Below are positions 15,995-24,992 of a stretch of 64,000 nucleotides of DNA, piece after piece. The position numbers and the translations under genes were made by a program. Origin of the DNA: Comamonas thiooxydans (GTDB lineage Bacteria; Pseudomonadota; Gammaproteobacteria; Burkholderiales; Burkholderiaceae_C); contig NZ_BBVD01000009.1 in the NCBI RefSeq assembly GCF_000964545.1, positions 186,001 to 250,000 of the forward strand. The letters run 5' to 3'. The notes beneath the pieces were generated by a model that was given only the letters and a program-made list of their open reading frames with translations, had not been told where the DNA came from and did no database searches. Numbering within the stretch: the first letter of the stretch is position 1; the number at the start of each line of letters is the position of its first letter.

Positions 15995-17098
15995 CTATAG
16001 AGCCTCGACTCGACCCGGATCAGGTGCATGCAGCCACTGAGCAAACTCATCGGCCAGTTGCAGACTGGCCGCCGCCGCGGCATTCCAGGCCTTGGCGCGC
16101 GCATCATGGTCTGTGCCATAGCTCAGAAAATCGTGCCGATCCGGCAACTTGGCGTTCGGCAGGCAAGCCACCCAGGCGGGATCAGGGGCCAGCACAATCA
16201 TCGAGTCCAGATACGAACTCGGTCCATGACGCCATTTCAGCCCCTTGTCCAACCATCCTGGAATCACCGCCTTCTGAAAATGAGGATATAGCACCACCCC
16301 ATCGCCGTTACGAGAGGCCAGATAATCCAGATGCATGTGATAGTCGGTAATGCCGCCATCCCAGTAGGCTCCCTTGGGAGCATCTGAAATGTCTTGCACG
16401 GCATCCAGCACGAAAGGGATGGAGCAACTGGCTCGCAAGGCATCCATGAAATTACTCTCCGTCAGCCGGGTCTGCGCAGACCGAATGTCCGCAACACCAA
16501 AGGGAAGAGCATGCACGGCATCGCTTGCAGAAGAGGAAAAGATCACCCGCTCCAGCAAGCAGCCCAATGCCGACCGATGCAATGCATTGCCTGCAAACGC
16601 GGCCGCATAGCCCAATGGAGTGCGCCAGGGCGATGCACGTGACAGCAGACCACGCCCGCGGGCGGCGATCACATGCAGCCTATAACGCGGATTCGCCAGA
16701 ACCTCACTCACACGCCCCCCGTAAAAATCCTGCAGCGACTGCGCAAACCGCTCACTGACCAGCGACGACGGCGTGCGCCTCTGCCCTTCGGGGGGATCGA
16801 AGCGCTGTGCAATATAGTCACGCTCCAGTCGCTCAAAGGCTTCCACTGGTGCGTCCAGGCAAGCTGTCGCCATGCGCCAGGCACCGATGGAGGCACCAAT
16901 CAGATCCACCGGCTGCGCGCTGGCCTGCAACCACTGTCCAAAGATGAAGCGATCCAGAGGTCCGAGAATCAAGCCCTTGGGACCGCCTGCAGCCGCCGGT
17001 ATGACTCTGACCATATCCGGCTGCAAGCCCCGCCGCTCTATAGATTGCCGCGCCTTGAGACCGGCATAGATTCGCAATGCTCTTGTGGATGACGTCAT
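15995..17098 (-). CDS. Patatin-like phospholipase family protein
   Basis: Encodes 367 residues from the ATG at 17098. A longer frame to 17179 would overlap the histidine kinase gene and is less likely. Patatin hallmarks are a glycine-rich oxyanion loop AAAGGPKGL near residue 37, the serine hydrolase elbow GASIGAW near 72 and the catalytic Asp in YWDGGITDYH near 250. The predicted role is hydrolysis of lipid acyl esters. No signal peptide is seen, so it should act in the cytoplasm or at the inner membrane face. It follows the NarX-like/NarL-like pair on the same strand with a gap of about 50 bp and could be co-transcribed with it. Confidence 0.88.
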   Translation of the reverse strand: MTSSTRALRIYAGLKARQSIERRGLQPDMVRVIPAAAGGPKGLILGPLDRFIFGQWLQASAQPVDLIGASIGAWRMATACLDAPVEAFERLERDYIAQRFDPPEGQRRTPSSLVSERFAQSLQDFYGGRVSEVLANPRYRLHVIAARGRGLLSRASPWRTPLGYAAAFAGNALHRSALGCLLERVIFSSSASDAVHALPFGVADIRSAQTRLTESNFMDALRASCSIPFVLDAVQDISDAPKGAYWDGGITDYHMHLDYLASRNGDGVVLYPHFQKAVIPGWLDKGLKWRHGPSSYLDSMIVLAPDPAWVACLPNAKLPDRHDFLSYGTDHDARAKAWNAAAAASLQLADEFAQWLHAPDPGRVEAL

Positions 17099-17147
17099 GT
17101 GGGCATTGTGCTTGCAAGCCCCGTTGCTCGCGATCAGCTCGGCGACT

Positions 17148-17990
17148 TCACCAGTTGAGCGTGACCGAGGTACCGCCACCGGGTCGAGCGGAGATGCTCA
17201 GTTTCGCCCCCATGACAAGCGCTCTGCGGCGCATATTGACCCACCCCATGCCAGCAGATGTTAAGCCCGGGATTTGCCTGCCATCAGCCGGTCTGACGGG
17301 CCCCGCATCCTCAATGCTCAGGCGAGCATGCACAAAGGAGGCATCTGAAACATTTGAAGCACTTTTCCACTGTTCGTCGGCAGCCAGCGTGATCCAGAGT
17401 TCAGGCGCGTCAGTGTGCTGCAGCACATTGCTCACGGCCTCCTTCACCACTGCCATGATTTCCTCGGCCATGGCGCCGCATGGCAGACTGCCGGCATCGC
17501 CAGACATCTCCGGGTCCCAAACATCCCAGTGCAGATTCATGCCTCGATGATCCAGCACAGGTTGCAGCCTGTGCCTGAAACGTGCAAGAAGGACACCCAA
17601 GGGTTCGTTTCGGCTATCCATGGAATCAACAATCAGCCTTAGATCGAGCAGGCATTGTTCTGCGTTGCTGCGAATCGCCGGGTCCGTGCCGAGCCCTGTC
17701 AGGCTGATCAGTTGCACCAGTTGGCTGCCGACATCGTCATGCAATGCCTCCGCTATGCGCCTGCGCTCCAGCTGTACCTCTCTCGATGGACGTGCGCTTT
17801 TACGTCTGCGCCACAGCACGCTGCGATATGCCAGAGGCAACAGCCAGACGACAGCCGCCATGCTGCCCGCCGCGCCTAGCGCAGCAGTCCACCAGGGAGC
17901 TGAATTGAACACCGCTCCAGGCTGCAAAAGCCAGGGCAGCCACAGCAGCAGCTGAACACTCCAGAGAAGCAGCTGCCAGACGTAGGACAT
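17148..17990 (-). CDS. NarX-type (HisKA_3) sensor histidine kinase
   Basis: Encodes 280 residues. Two membrane helices (about 5-25 and 34-56) anchor it without a sizeable periplasmic domain. Then come a HisKA_3 dimerisation segment with phospho-acceptor His84 in EALHDDVGSQ and a degenerate ATPase domain with an EIMAVVKEAVSNVLQH N box near 190 and GMGWVNMRRRA G box near 250. It lies 27 bp downstream of a NarL/FixJ regulator on the same strand, so the two form a two-component pair. Lack of a sensor domain suggests it senses membrane state or works with a partner protein. Confidence 0.88.
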   Translation of the reverse strand: MSYVWQLLLWSVQLLLWLPWLLQPGAVFNSAPWWTAALGAAGSMAAVVWLLPLAYRSVLWRRRKSARPSREVQLERRRIAEALHDDVGSQLVQLISLTGLGTDPAIRSNAEQCLLDLRLIVDSMDSRNEPLGVLLARFRHRLQPVLDHRGMNLHWDVWDPEMSGDAGSLPCGAMAEEIMAVVKEAVSNVLQHTDAPELWITLAADEQWKSASNVSDASFVHARLSIEDAGPVRPADGRQIPGLTSAGMGWVNMRRRALVMGAKLSISARPGGGTSVTLNW

Positions 17991-18017
17991 GGTGAATGCG
18001 TTCGCAGATACTGGCGC

Positions 18018-18779
18018 CTAGAACCAGCCACGCAGGTAGGCGAAACGCACGGCTTGTGCTCGGGTGCGCACCTGGAGCTTTCGATAGATGTTCTTGATGT
18101 GCGTGTTGACCGTCATGGTGCTGATCTCCAACTGCACGCCGATCTCTGCACTGGTATTGCCACTGGCAACCATGCGCAAGACCTCGCATTCGCGACTTGA
18201 GAGCCTGTCGGACATATCGGACCCTGGCACGGCCCCGCTGGCCGGCCGCTTGTCATACCGCTGCAACAGCCGCCTGGCGAGACTGGGAGTGATGGATGCA
18301 CCGCCATTGACGACCTGCAGCACCGCTTGAGGATAGTTGCCAAACCAGGAGTTCTTGACCAGATAGCCGGTTGCTCCCAGCTCGAAAGCGTGCAACACCT
18401 GCTCCTCCGTCTCCACCACCGAAACCACAATGACCTCGGCCTGCGGGCGGTGGCTTTTCATCACCTCGATCAACTCAAGACCATCGTCAGCCCCCAGCTT
18501 CAGGTCCAGCAACATGACATCAAACTCATGTTGACGAATGGCTTTTCTTGCATCCTTGAGGTTGTCCGCCTGAGCAACCACCATGGTGCGCCGATCATTC
18601 ATGATTTCCTGTGCGATCACCATGCGCAGATGCGCATCATCGTCCACCAACAGCACTCTGACGGGCTTGTCGGGCTGCCCCACCATATGATCGGGCCACA
18701 TGGAAGGACTACCGAGCTCCACAGCCATGGGTCGGAGCATCAAGGCATCACCAGAGTTGTTTGCACCGTTCGGGGTCAT
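18018..18779 (-). CDS. NarL/FixJ-family response regulator
   Basis: Encodes 253 residues; AGGAGAG lies 4-5 nt before the ATG. A 40-residue N-terminal extension precedes the receiver domain (about 41-160), which has Asp46-Asp48, phospho-acceptor Asp92 in LLDLKLG and Lys at TGYLVKNSW. A LuxR-type helix-turn-helix (about 185-250) has SSRECEVLRMVASGNTSAEI and TVNTHIKNIYRKLQV. It is the first gene of an operon with the NarX-type kinase and possibly the patatin gene. The 208 bp upstream to the HDOD gene end is A/T-rich and holds the promoter; I see no specific operator. Confidence 0.92.
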   Translation of the reverse strand: MTPNGANNSGDALMLRPMAVELGSPSMWPDHMVGQPDKPVRVLLVDDDAHLRMVIAQEIMNDRRTMVVAQADNLKDARKAIRQHEFDVMLLDLKLGADDGLELIEVMKSHRPQAEVIVVSVVETEEQVLHAFELGATGYLVKNSWFGNYPQAVLQVVNGGASITPSLARRLLQRYDKRPASGAVPGSDMSDRLSSRECEVLRMVASGNTSAEIGVQLEISTMTVNTHIKNIYRKLQVRTRAQAVRFAYLRGWF

Positions 18780-18987
18780 TTCTCTCTCCTGGCCAGAGTT
18801 GCCTGCCGGGGACTCAGGATGGTGCTCAAGACACCATATAGATAAAAACTCCCCAGCGCGTCATTAGATAGTTTTTAGCAATTAAAACTGCAACTCAGCG
18901 TAAGAAAAAATGCAATTTGAGTAATCACGGTTTTCTGACGACACCTACTCAAAACCGCCGACTCCTCATCCCAGGCGCCCAGGAGCC

Positions 18988-19866
18988 CTAAAACTGAACA
19001 TCCAGAGAGCCTGCCGCGTGCCAGTCGATGGATGCCTGACGCAGCACCATGTCGATGTCCATGCTCAGCGCCAGTCCAGTTTCAGCAGGGAAAGTCACAG
19101 CCAGCTGGCGCTCACCCCAGTTAAGCGCGCGGGTCGATGCCCGCCAGATGGCCAGATGCAGCACCCCCGTCAAAGGCTCGAATACAGGCTGCTCCATCGG
19201 CGCATGCATGAACTGAAAGGCATCGCTGATCTGCTCCGGAAAATTCCACTGTCGCGCCAGATGGGCCGTAATCTGGCCCGAGCAATAGCCCATCAGCTGC
19301 ATTTCCACCTGGGGGCGCTTGGGATGCATGGGCTCCAGCAACTCGGAAAGTCGGAAGAAAGTGTCAGGGTCGGCAGCCTGCAGCAACAACTCTCCCAGGC
19401 CATGCAGCAGTCCCAACGCATAGGCCTGCGAGGCGTTGGCCTGAACCGACATTGCAAGCGCGCGTGCCATGCGTGCCGTGTCCAGGCTGTAGCGCCAGAA
19501 ATTCGCCAGACTCCAGCCTGCCGAAACATGAGATGCGCTGACTGGAGCCGCCTTCTGCACCAATTGCCGCAGCTGAACCGGCGCCAGCAGCACCAGTGCT
19601 TCGGGAATGTTGTGCACGCGCTGCCCCAGCAGATGCGCTGGCCCATTGGCCGCAGCCAGCAGACGAGCGGTCAGAACCGGATCGCTGGAAAACAATTGCA
19701 CCAGGCTGCGCATGCCGGGCTCCGGCTTGCGCAGTTCACTCGACAGCAGCGCAACGACGCGCGGCTGGCTTGGCAGCAATACATGCTGCTCCAGCAACGT
19801 TGACAGGCTCAATGGTTTGACGCGGCTCATCTGGATCAAAGGCAGTGGCAAGGCTGTCGCCACCAC
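18988..19866 (-). CDS. HDOD-domain signalling protein
   Basis: Encodes 292 residues if the GTG at 19866 is used; an ATG at 19830 is an alternative. A single HDOD domain covers about residues 25-225 (Leu-Pro-Ser-Gln-Pro-Arg near the start, Phe-Ser-Ser-Asp-Pro-Val-Leu-Thr-Ala-Arg-Leu-Leu near 60-71, Ala-Leu-Gly-Leu-Leu-His-Gly-Leu-Gly-Glu in the middle). HDOD proteins are HD-GYP relatives without the catalytic His-Asp pair and act as output or scaffold modules in bacterial signalling. It begins 30 bp after the end of the hydrolase gene on the same strand, so co-transcription is possible. Its partner is unknown. Confidence 0.82.
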   Translation of the reverse strand: MVATALPLPLIQMSRVKPLSLSTLLEQHVLLPSQPRVVALLSSELRKPEPGMRSLVQLFSSDPVLTARLLAAANGPAHLLGQRVHNIPEALVLLAPVQLRQLVQKAAPVSASHVSAGWSLANFWRYSLDTARMARALAMSVQANASQAYALGLLHGLGELLLQAADPDTFFRLSELLEPMHPKRPQVEMQLMGYCSGQITAHLARQWNFPEQISDAFQFMHAPMEQPVFEPLTGVLHLAIWRASTRALNWGERQLAVTFPAETGLALSMDIDMVLRQASIDWHAAGSLDVQF

Positions 19867-19896
19867 GAAATGAACACGAGTGGGCCCATAGGAAGG

Positions 19897-21144
19897 TCAG
19901 AGCTTTTCATCTCTATTCAGTTGCACTGGCTGACCCATGACCAGCTGGCTGGCAAGCTTGCGTGTCAGGGGTTGTAACACGGAAAAGTGATCAGCCCCCT
20001 GAACCGAGACACAGTGCAGCTGATTCGATTTTCGTGCGGCGCACATATTGTCAAGACTGTTGATATTGCCGGGGCTCTTGCTGCCCTCGATGATCCACGT
20101 CGGGCTCTTTATGGCATGCAGCCAGTAGACGGGCGAACGCAAGCGCTTTTCATCCGCCAAGAGCAAGCCCCATTTCACGGGCCAGCCATAGCTGCCGATC
20201 TCGTCCACCGGACCAAACGCGAACACCCCCTGAACGGGCAAGCCTGCTGTCGCCGTCAGCAAGGCCAGCGTGGCGCCGGTACTGTGCCCACCGAGATAGA
20301 TGCGTGCCGGGTCGACATAAGACAGCTGTGCGGCCTGCAGGATGGCTGCAGCCACATCCTGCACCTCCCCCCAGAAATACTCACGCTGGCCGGGATTGTC
20401 ATTGCCGCCGCGCAATGTGGGAAACAGCATCGCCATGCCAGCCTTGCGAAAAGCGCTGGCGCTTTGATCATTGGCGGCTGGCCCTTCGCTCCAGAAATCG
20501 TCCAGGCTATTGGTATCTCCCCCCGTCAGCCAGACCATCAAAGGCTGCTTCCTCCCATCTCTGGGGTCCGGGGTGACAAAGGCATTGAGTTTCAGATCCC
20601 CGCTCGGATAGCTCATGGGAACAAACAGCTGAGAAGGCGGTGTCGGCATCGGCTGGATAGGCTTATGGGCCGCCGGCAACAAGGCTGTCGCAATCTGTGT
20701 TGTCTTGCCGGCGCGAGCCTGCATCAGGTTCTGCAGAGCGATTTCGCCGGAAGCGATCTGTTGATCCACCACCTGCTCGATCTGCACCTGCTCCGCGCGC
20801 TGGCTCGCGTGCTGCTTGCGCGCGGCAGCGTGACGCACTTTGGCCATCTCATGCTCTGCCATCGCTGCACGCGTGATGCAGCGCCGCTGCTGATCTATGT
20901 TGATGCCCTCTTCCTGGGCCTTATCAACCTGGGCAAGATTGAGCTTGACGGTATGACAAAAGTCATCGTTCTCTGTCGCCAGGGCTGGTGGCCAGACCAG
21001 GGGTGCAGGCTGCTGGGCATGGGCCTTATCTTTGATTCTGTCCAACGATATCCAGCCGCGCGATGCCATCTTGGTGCCAATAAAGACCACCAAGATTGCC
21101 ACCCCTATGGCCGGTAGTATCACCCGCCCTCTCGCTTTGCGCAT
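19897..21144 (-). CDS. Membrane-anchored alpha/beta hydrolase (prolyl oligopeptidase-like fold)
   Basis: Encodes 415 residues. One N-terminal membrane helix (about 7-24) anchors it with the rest outside the cytoplasm. A helical region with many Gln and Ala (about 60-150) follows, then an alpha/beta hydrolase domain (about 170-400). The nucleophile elbow is GGHSTGATLA near 295, the likely acid lies in the strand after it, and the catalytic His is in GADHFSV near 388. It resembles dienelactone hydrolase/S9-type esterases or peptidases; the substrate is unknown. A terminator-like hairpin separates it from tex upstream, so it should have its own promoter. Confidence 0.8.
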   Translation of the reverse strand: MRKARGRVILPAIGVAILVVFIGTKMASRGWISLDRIKDKAHAQQPAPLVWPPALATENDDFCHTVKLNLAQVDKAQEEGINIDQQRRCITRAAMAEHEMAKVRHAAARKQHASQRAEQVQIEQVVDQQIASGEIALQNLMQARAGKTTQIATALLPAAHKPIQPMPTPPSQLFVPMSYPSGDLKLNAFVTPDPRDGRKQPLMVWLTGGDTNSLDDFWSEGPAANDQSASAFRKAGMAMLFPTLRGGNDNPGQREYFWGEVQDVAAAILQAAQLSYVDPARIYLGGHSTGATLALLTATAGLPVQGVFAFGPVDEIGSYGWPVKWGLLLADEKRLRSPVYWLHAIKSPTWIIEGSKSPGNINSLDNMCAARKSNQLHCVSVQGADHFSVLQPLTRKLASQLVMGQPVQLNRDEKL

Positions 21145-21158
21145 TGATGTGCTCCCAC

Positions 21159-21193
21159 AAAAAAGCCGCCTGTAATATGAATTAAGTGGCGGC
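21159..21193 (-). terminator. Intrinsic terminator downstream of tex
   Basis: On the minus strand, GCCGCC (21193-21188) pairs with GGCGGC (21170-21165) and is followed directly by six or more T. The loop is long (17 nt), which lowers confidence. Confidence 0.55.
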
Positions 21194-21204
21194 CCGGTAG
21201 GAGA

Positions 21205-23586
21205 TTATTTCTTCAGTCCCTGCAACTTCGCAAAGGCTGATGCCATGGCGTTTTGCTGTGTGGGCTGGCTGCCACGCTGGGGTTGCGCATAGCCACCACG
21301 GTTGCCGGCGCCGTAACTGTTGCCACGACCAGCGCCTTCAAAGCGGTTGTCGCGCGGGCCATCTCGGCGCGCAGGCGCAGCGTCCAGCTTCATGGTCAGG
21401 CTGATGCGCTTGCGGTCCACATCGACCTCCAGCACCTTGACCTTGACGATCTGGCCGGTCTTTACCACTTCACGCGCATCTTCGATGAACTTGTGACTCA
21501 TCTGGCTCACGTGCACCAGCCCGTCCTGATGCACGCCCAAGTCCACAAACGCGCCGAACTGGGCCACGTTGCTGACCGTACCCTCCAGCGTCATGCCTTC
21601 CTTCAGATCCTTGATGTCTTCCACACCATCATTGAAGCGGGCGACGACAAAGTCGGGGCGCGGGTCACGGCCGGGCTTCTCCAGCTCGCCAAGAATATCC
21701 TTGATGGTCACAGCACCAAATTTGTCATTGGCAAACTGCTCAGGCTTCAAAGACTTGAGCACCTCGCCACGACCCATGATCTGGTCCACGGGCTTGCCGG
21801 TAGAGACAATGATCTGCTCCACCACGGGATAGGTTTCGGGGTGAACGCCTGTCATATCGAGCGGATTGTCGCCACCGCGAATGCGCAGAAAGCCTGCGGC
21901 CTGCTCGAAGGTCTTGGCCCCCAGACCGGCCACTTCCATCAGTTGCTTGCGGTTCTTGAACGAGCCATTGGCATCGCGCCAACGCACCACCGACTTGGCG
22001 ACCGAACCCGACAGGCCTGAGACGCGCGTCAGCAGCGGAGCCGAAGCGGTGTTCAAGTCCACACCCACGGAGTTCACGCAATCCTCGACCACGGCATCCA
22101 GCTGGCGCGCCAGCTCGCTCTGGTTCACATCGTGCTGGTACTGGCCCACGCCAATGCTCTTGGGGTCGATCTTGACCAGCTCGGCCAGCGGATCCTGCAG
22201 GCGGCGGGCAATCGATGCCGCACCACGCAGGCTCACATCGATGTCCGGCATTTCCTGCGCCGCAAACTCGCTGGCCGAATAGACCGAGGCACCTGCCTCG
22301 CTCACCACCACCTTGTCGATTTTCTTGTCGGCCTTGGAGGCTATCTTGATCAGGTCCGCCGCCAGCTTGTCCGTCTCGCGGCTGGCCGTACCGTTGCCGA
22401 TGGCGATCAGATTGATATCGTGCTTTTCCACCAGACGGGCGAGCACGGCCAGCGAGCCATCCCAGTCGCGGCGCGGCTCGTGCGGGTAGATGGTGGTGGT
22501 GTCCACCAGCTTGCCCGTGCTGTCCACCACGGCCACCTTGACGCCGGTGCGAATACCGGGGTCCAGGCCAATCACGGCACGCTGGCCGGCGGGCGCCGCC
22601 AGCAGCAGGTCACGCAGATTGTCGCCAAACACCTTGATCGCCACCTTCTCGGCATCTTCGCGCAGGCGGCTGAACAGGTCGCGCTCGGTGGACAGGCTCA
22701 GCTTCACGCGCCATGTCCAGGCGACGCATTTACGAATCAGATCGTCAGCGGCGCGCTTGGCATGGCTCCAGCCCAGGTGCAGCGCGATCTTGCCTTCAGC
22801 AAGGCTGGGTTGGCCCGGTTCAGGCTCGACCGGTTGCACCAGCTTCGCTTCGAGAACCTCCAGTGCACGGCCACGGAACACGGCCAGGGCACGGTGCGAG
22901 GGCACGCGGCCAATGGGCTCGTCGTATTCGAAGTAGTCGCGAAACTTGGCGACCTCGGGGTCGTTTTCGTTCTTGCTCTCGACCTTCTTGGACTTGAGCA
23001 GGCCCTCATCCCACAGCCATTCGCGCAGCTTCTGCACCAGTGCCGGGTCTTCGGCCCAGCGCTCGGACAGGATGTCGCGTACGCCGTCCAGCACGGCAAA
23101 GGTGGTACTGAAGTCGGGGCCGGGCTTGCCATCGTCCAGGGTCGTCGCTGGCTTGCAGAAAGCCTCGGCTTCCTTGTGCGGATCCAGTGTGGGGTCGGCA
23201 AACAGCTTGTCGGCCAGCGGCTCGATGCCGAACTCCTTGGCAATCTGGCCTTTGGTACGGCGCTTTTGCTTGAAGGGCAGGTAAATGTCCTCCAGCTCCT
23301 GCTTGGTCGGCGCACTGGCAATCGCCAGGCGCAGCGCATCGGTCAGCTTGCCCTGCTCGTCAATGGCCTTGAGCACTGTCTCACGGCGGTCGTCCAGCTC
23401 ACGCAGATAGGTCAGGCGCTCGTCCAGCGTGCGCAGTTGCGTATCGTCCAGACCGCCCGTGGCCTCCTTGCGGTAGCGGGCCACAAACGGAACCGTGGCG
23501 CCGCCATCGAGCAACTCCACAGCCGCGCTCACCTGCTGCGGCTTGACATTCAGTTCTTGAGCAATCTGACCAATGATTTTTTGCAT
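21205..23586 (-). CDS. tex: Tex family transcription accessory protein
   Basis: Encodes 793 residues, the normal Tex length. Order: N-terminal helical Tex domain with FVARYRKEATGGLDD near 35-49, a YqgF/RNase H-like domain with VIGLDPGIRTGVKVAVVD near 345, helix-hairpin-helix segments (about 500-570, VGLGAKTFEQAAGFLRI-like) and an S1 RNA-binding domain (about 655-725, FGAFVDLGVHQDGLVH). A Gly/Arg/Asn/Gln-rich tail ends it. Tex binds nucleic acids in the cytoplasm and affects transcription of toxin and stress genes in several bacteria. Single gene with its own downstream terminator. Confidence 0.97.
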   Translation of the reverse strand: MQKIIGQIAQELNVKPQQVSAAVELLDGGATVPFVARYRKEATGGLDDTQLRTLDERLTYLRELDDRRETVLKAIDEQGKLTDALRLAIASAPTKQELEDIYLPFKQKRRTKGQIAKEFGIEPLADKLFADPTLDPHKEAEAFCKPATTLDDGKPGPDFSTTFAVLDGVRDILSERWAEDPALVQKLREWLWDEGLLKSKKVESKNENDPEVAKFRDYFEYDEPIGRVPSHRALAVFRGRALEVLEAKLVQPVEPEPGQPSLAEGKIALHLGWSHAKRAADDLIRKCVAWTWRVKLSLSTERDLFSRLREDAEKVAIKVFGDNLRDLLLAAPAGQRAVIGLDPGIRTGVKVAVVDSTGKLVDTTTIYPHEPRRDWDGSLAVLARLVEKHDINLIAIGNGTASRETDKLAADLIKIASKADKKIDKVVVSEAGASVYSASEFAAQEMPDIDVSLRGAASIARRLQDPLAELVKIDPKSIGVGQYQHDVNQSELARQLDAVVEDCVNSVGVDLNTASAPLLTRVSGLSGSVAKSVVRWRDANGSFKNRKQLMEVAGLGAKTFEQAAGFLRIRGGDNPLDMTGVHPETYPVVEQIIVSTGKPVDQIMGRGEVLKSLKPEQFANDKFGAVTIKDILGELEKPGRDPRPDFVVARFNDGVEDIKDLKEGMTLEGTVSNVAQFGAFVDLGVHQDGLVHVSQMSHKFIEDAREVVKTGQIVKVKVLEVDVDRKRISLTMKLDAAPARRDGPRDNRFEGAGRGNSYGAGNRGGYAQPQRGSQPTQQNAMASAFAKLQGLKK

Positions 23587-23764
23587 TCGATATTCGCCCC
23601 ACGGCGTTCAACACAGGAAGCCAATGAGTTTGCCATAGGCATGCCGCCAGACTGCCCTCGATATCCAGCATAAGTGCAAGCAAACCTTAAAAACTATGCT
23701 TTCCATAGCTGCTTTCCCTTGATGAGCATGCACGGAAGGCCAATTTCATTAAAATTATTGCGAC

Positions 23765-24883
23765 ATGCCCGATACCTTCCAGGACGATTTTTTTGCCGAT
23801 GAGCTGCCTCCACCCGGAGACGGTACCGGCAAGGCTCGGACTGAAGAAGCGCCGCAGGCCGATGACACAGTTGAACGCAAACCCAGGCGCGGCGCTATTT
23901 CTCTGGCCCCTGCAGCTGCGCAGTACCAGGACCTGGCCGCGCAACTGCCTCTCCTGCTGCGCATGGGCGTCTCGACCTGGTCCTACCCGGGCTGGGAAGG
24001 CCTGGTCTGGGACGGTGCCTACGACAGCAGCGTGCTGGCCAAAAAAGGTCTGACGGCCTATCACCAGCACCCACTGCTACGCACCGTCTGCGTCGACCGC
24101 AGCTTCTGGCGACCGCTGACAGTCAGCCAGTACGCCGCATTTGCCGCGCAGGTCGATGACGACTTTCGCTTTGTCGTCAAATGCCCGGCCGGAATCACCG
24201 ATGCCCAGGTACGCAGCGAGGAAGGCAAGCCGCGCGAGAGCAACCCGGCGTTTCTCGACCCTCACCTGGCCATAGAGCATTTTGTGGAGCCCACACTCGA
24301 AGGACTGGGCAGCAAGCTGGGCGTTCTGGTCTTTCAGCTCAGCCCCCTGCCGTGGAGTCTGCTCAGCCGCCCCGGCCTGTTGATGGACAAGCTGGGCCTT
24401 CTGCTGTCCGCCGTGAGGCTGGCACTGCAAGCACATCCGCAAGTCGTCGTGGCCGTCGAGGTCAGAGACCCCGAGCTGCTGACCCCGGCGCTGCCCCAGA
24501 CACTCAAGGCCCATGGCGCAACCTATTGTCTGGGCCTGCACGGCAAGATGCCTACGATTGAAGAGCAGTTGCCCATGCTGCGTGCGCTGTGGCCCGGGCC
24601 ACTGGTGTGCCGCTGGAACCTGAATCGCATCTTTGGCGCCTATGGCTATGCCGATGCCCAGAAGAAGCACCAGCCGTTCAACGAGATCCTCAGCGAAGAT
24701 CGGCATACCCGCGAGCGGCTGGCCCGCATGATTGCCGGCATCACCGGTGCCGGTCAACCCGCTTTTGTGACCATCAGCAACGATGCCGAGGGATGTGCCC
24801 CCCGCTCGATAGCGCTGCTGGCGCAGGCGCTTGCGAGTCTTTCAGACTCAGGCTCTGACAAGCATCCGCGGCCGTCATCCTGA
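23765..24883 (+). CDS. DUF72 family protein
   Basis: Encodes 372 residues. A polar N-terminal extension of about 60 residues precedes a DUF72 (YecE-like) TIM-barrel-type domain. Recognition comes from MGVSTWSYPGWEGLVW near 70, FRFVVKCPAGITD near 137, LGVLVFQLSPLPW near 186, VAVEVRDPELL near 240 and YGYADAQKKHQPFNEI near 295. The biochemical role of DUF72 is not established. It converges on the 3-hydroxyisobutyryl-CoA hydrolase-like gene, with a bidirectional terminator between them. Confidence 0.88.
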   Translation: MPDTFQDDFFADELPPPGDGTGKARTEEAPQADDTVERKPRRGAISLAPAAAQYQDLAAQLPLLLRMGVSTWSYPGWEGLVWDGAYDSSVLAKKGLTAYHQHPLLRTVCVDRSFWRPLTVSQYAAFAAQVDDDFRFVVKCPAGITDAQVRSEEGKPRESNPAFLDPHLAIEHFVEPTLEGLGSKLGVLVFQLSPLPWSLLSRPGLLMDKLGLLLSAVRLALQAHPQVVVAVEVRDPELLTPALPQTLKAHGATYCLGLHGKMPTIEEQLPMLRALWPGPLVCRWNLNRIFGAYGYADAQKKHQPFNEILSEDRHTRERLARMIAGITGAGQPAFVTISNDAEGCAPRSIALLAQALASLSDSGSDKHPRPSS

Positions 24884-24942
24884 ATTAATACTCGAATCCC
24901 CCTCAGACGCTTACTTTCAAAGCGCTGATGGCTATCAAAAAC

Positions 24943-24975
24943 AAAGCCCGACAGGCCACAAACCTGCCGGGCTTT
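24943..24975. terminator. Bidirectional terminator between DUF72 and enoyl-CoA hydratase-family genes
   Basis: Stem of 8 bp plus 4 bp with one mismatch (arms AAAGCCCG and CGGGCTTT). T-rich DNA flanks it on both strands, best on the minus strand (GGGCTTTGTTTTTGAT). Confidence 0.8.
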
Positions 24976-24992
24976 CTGAATGAGAACTTCAA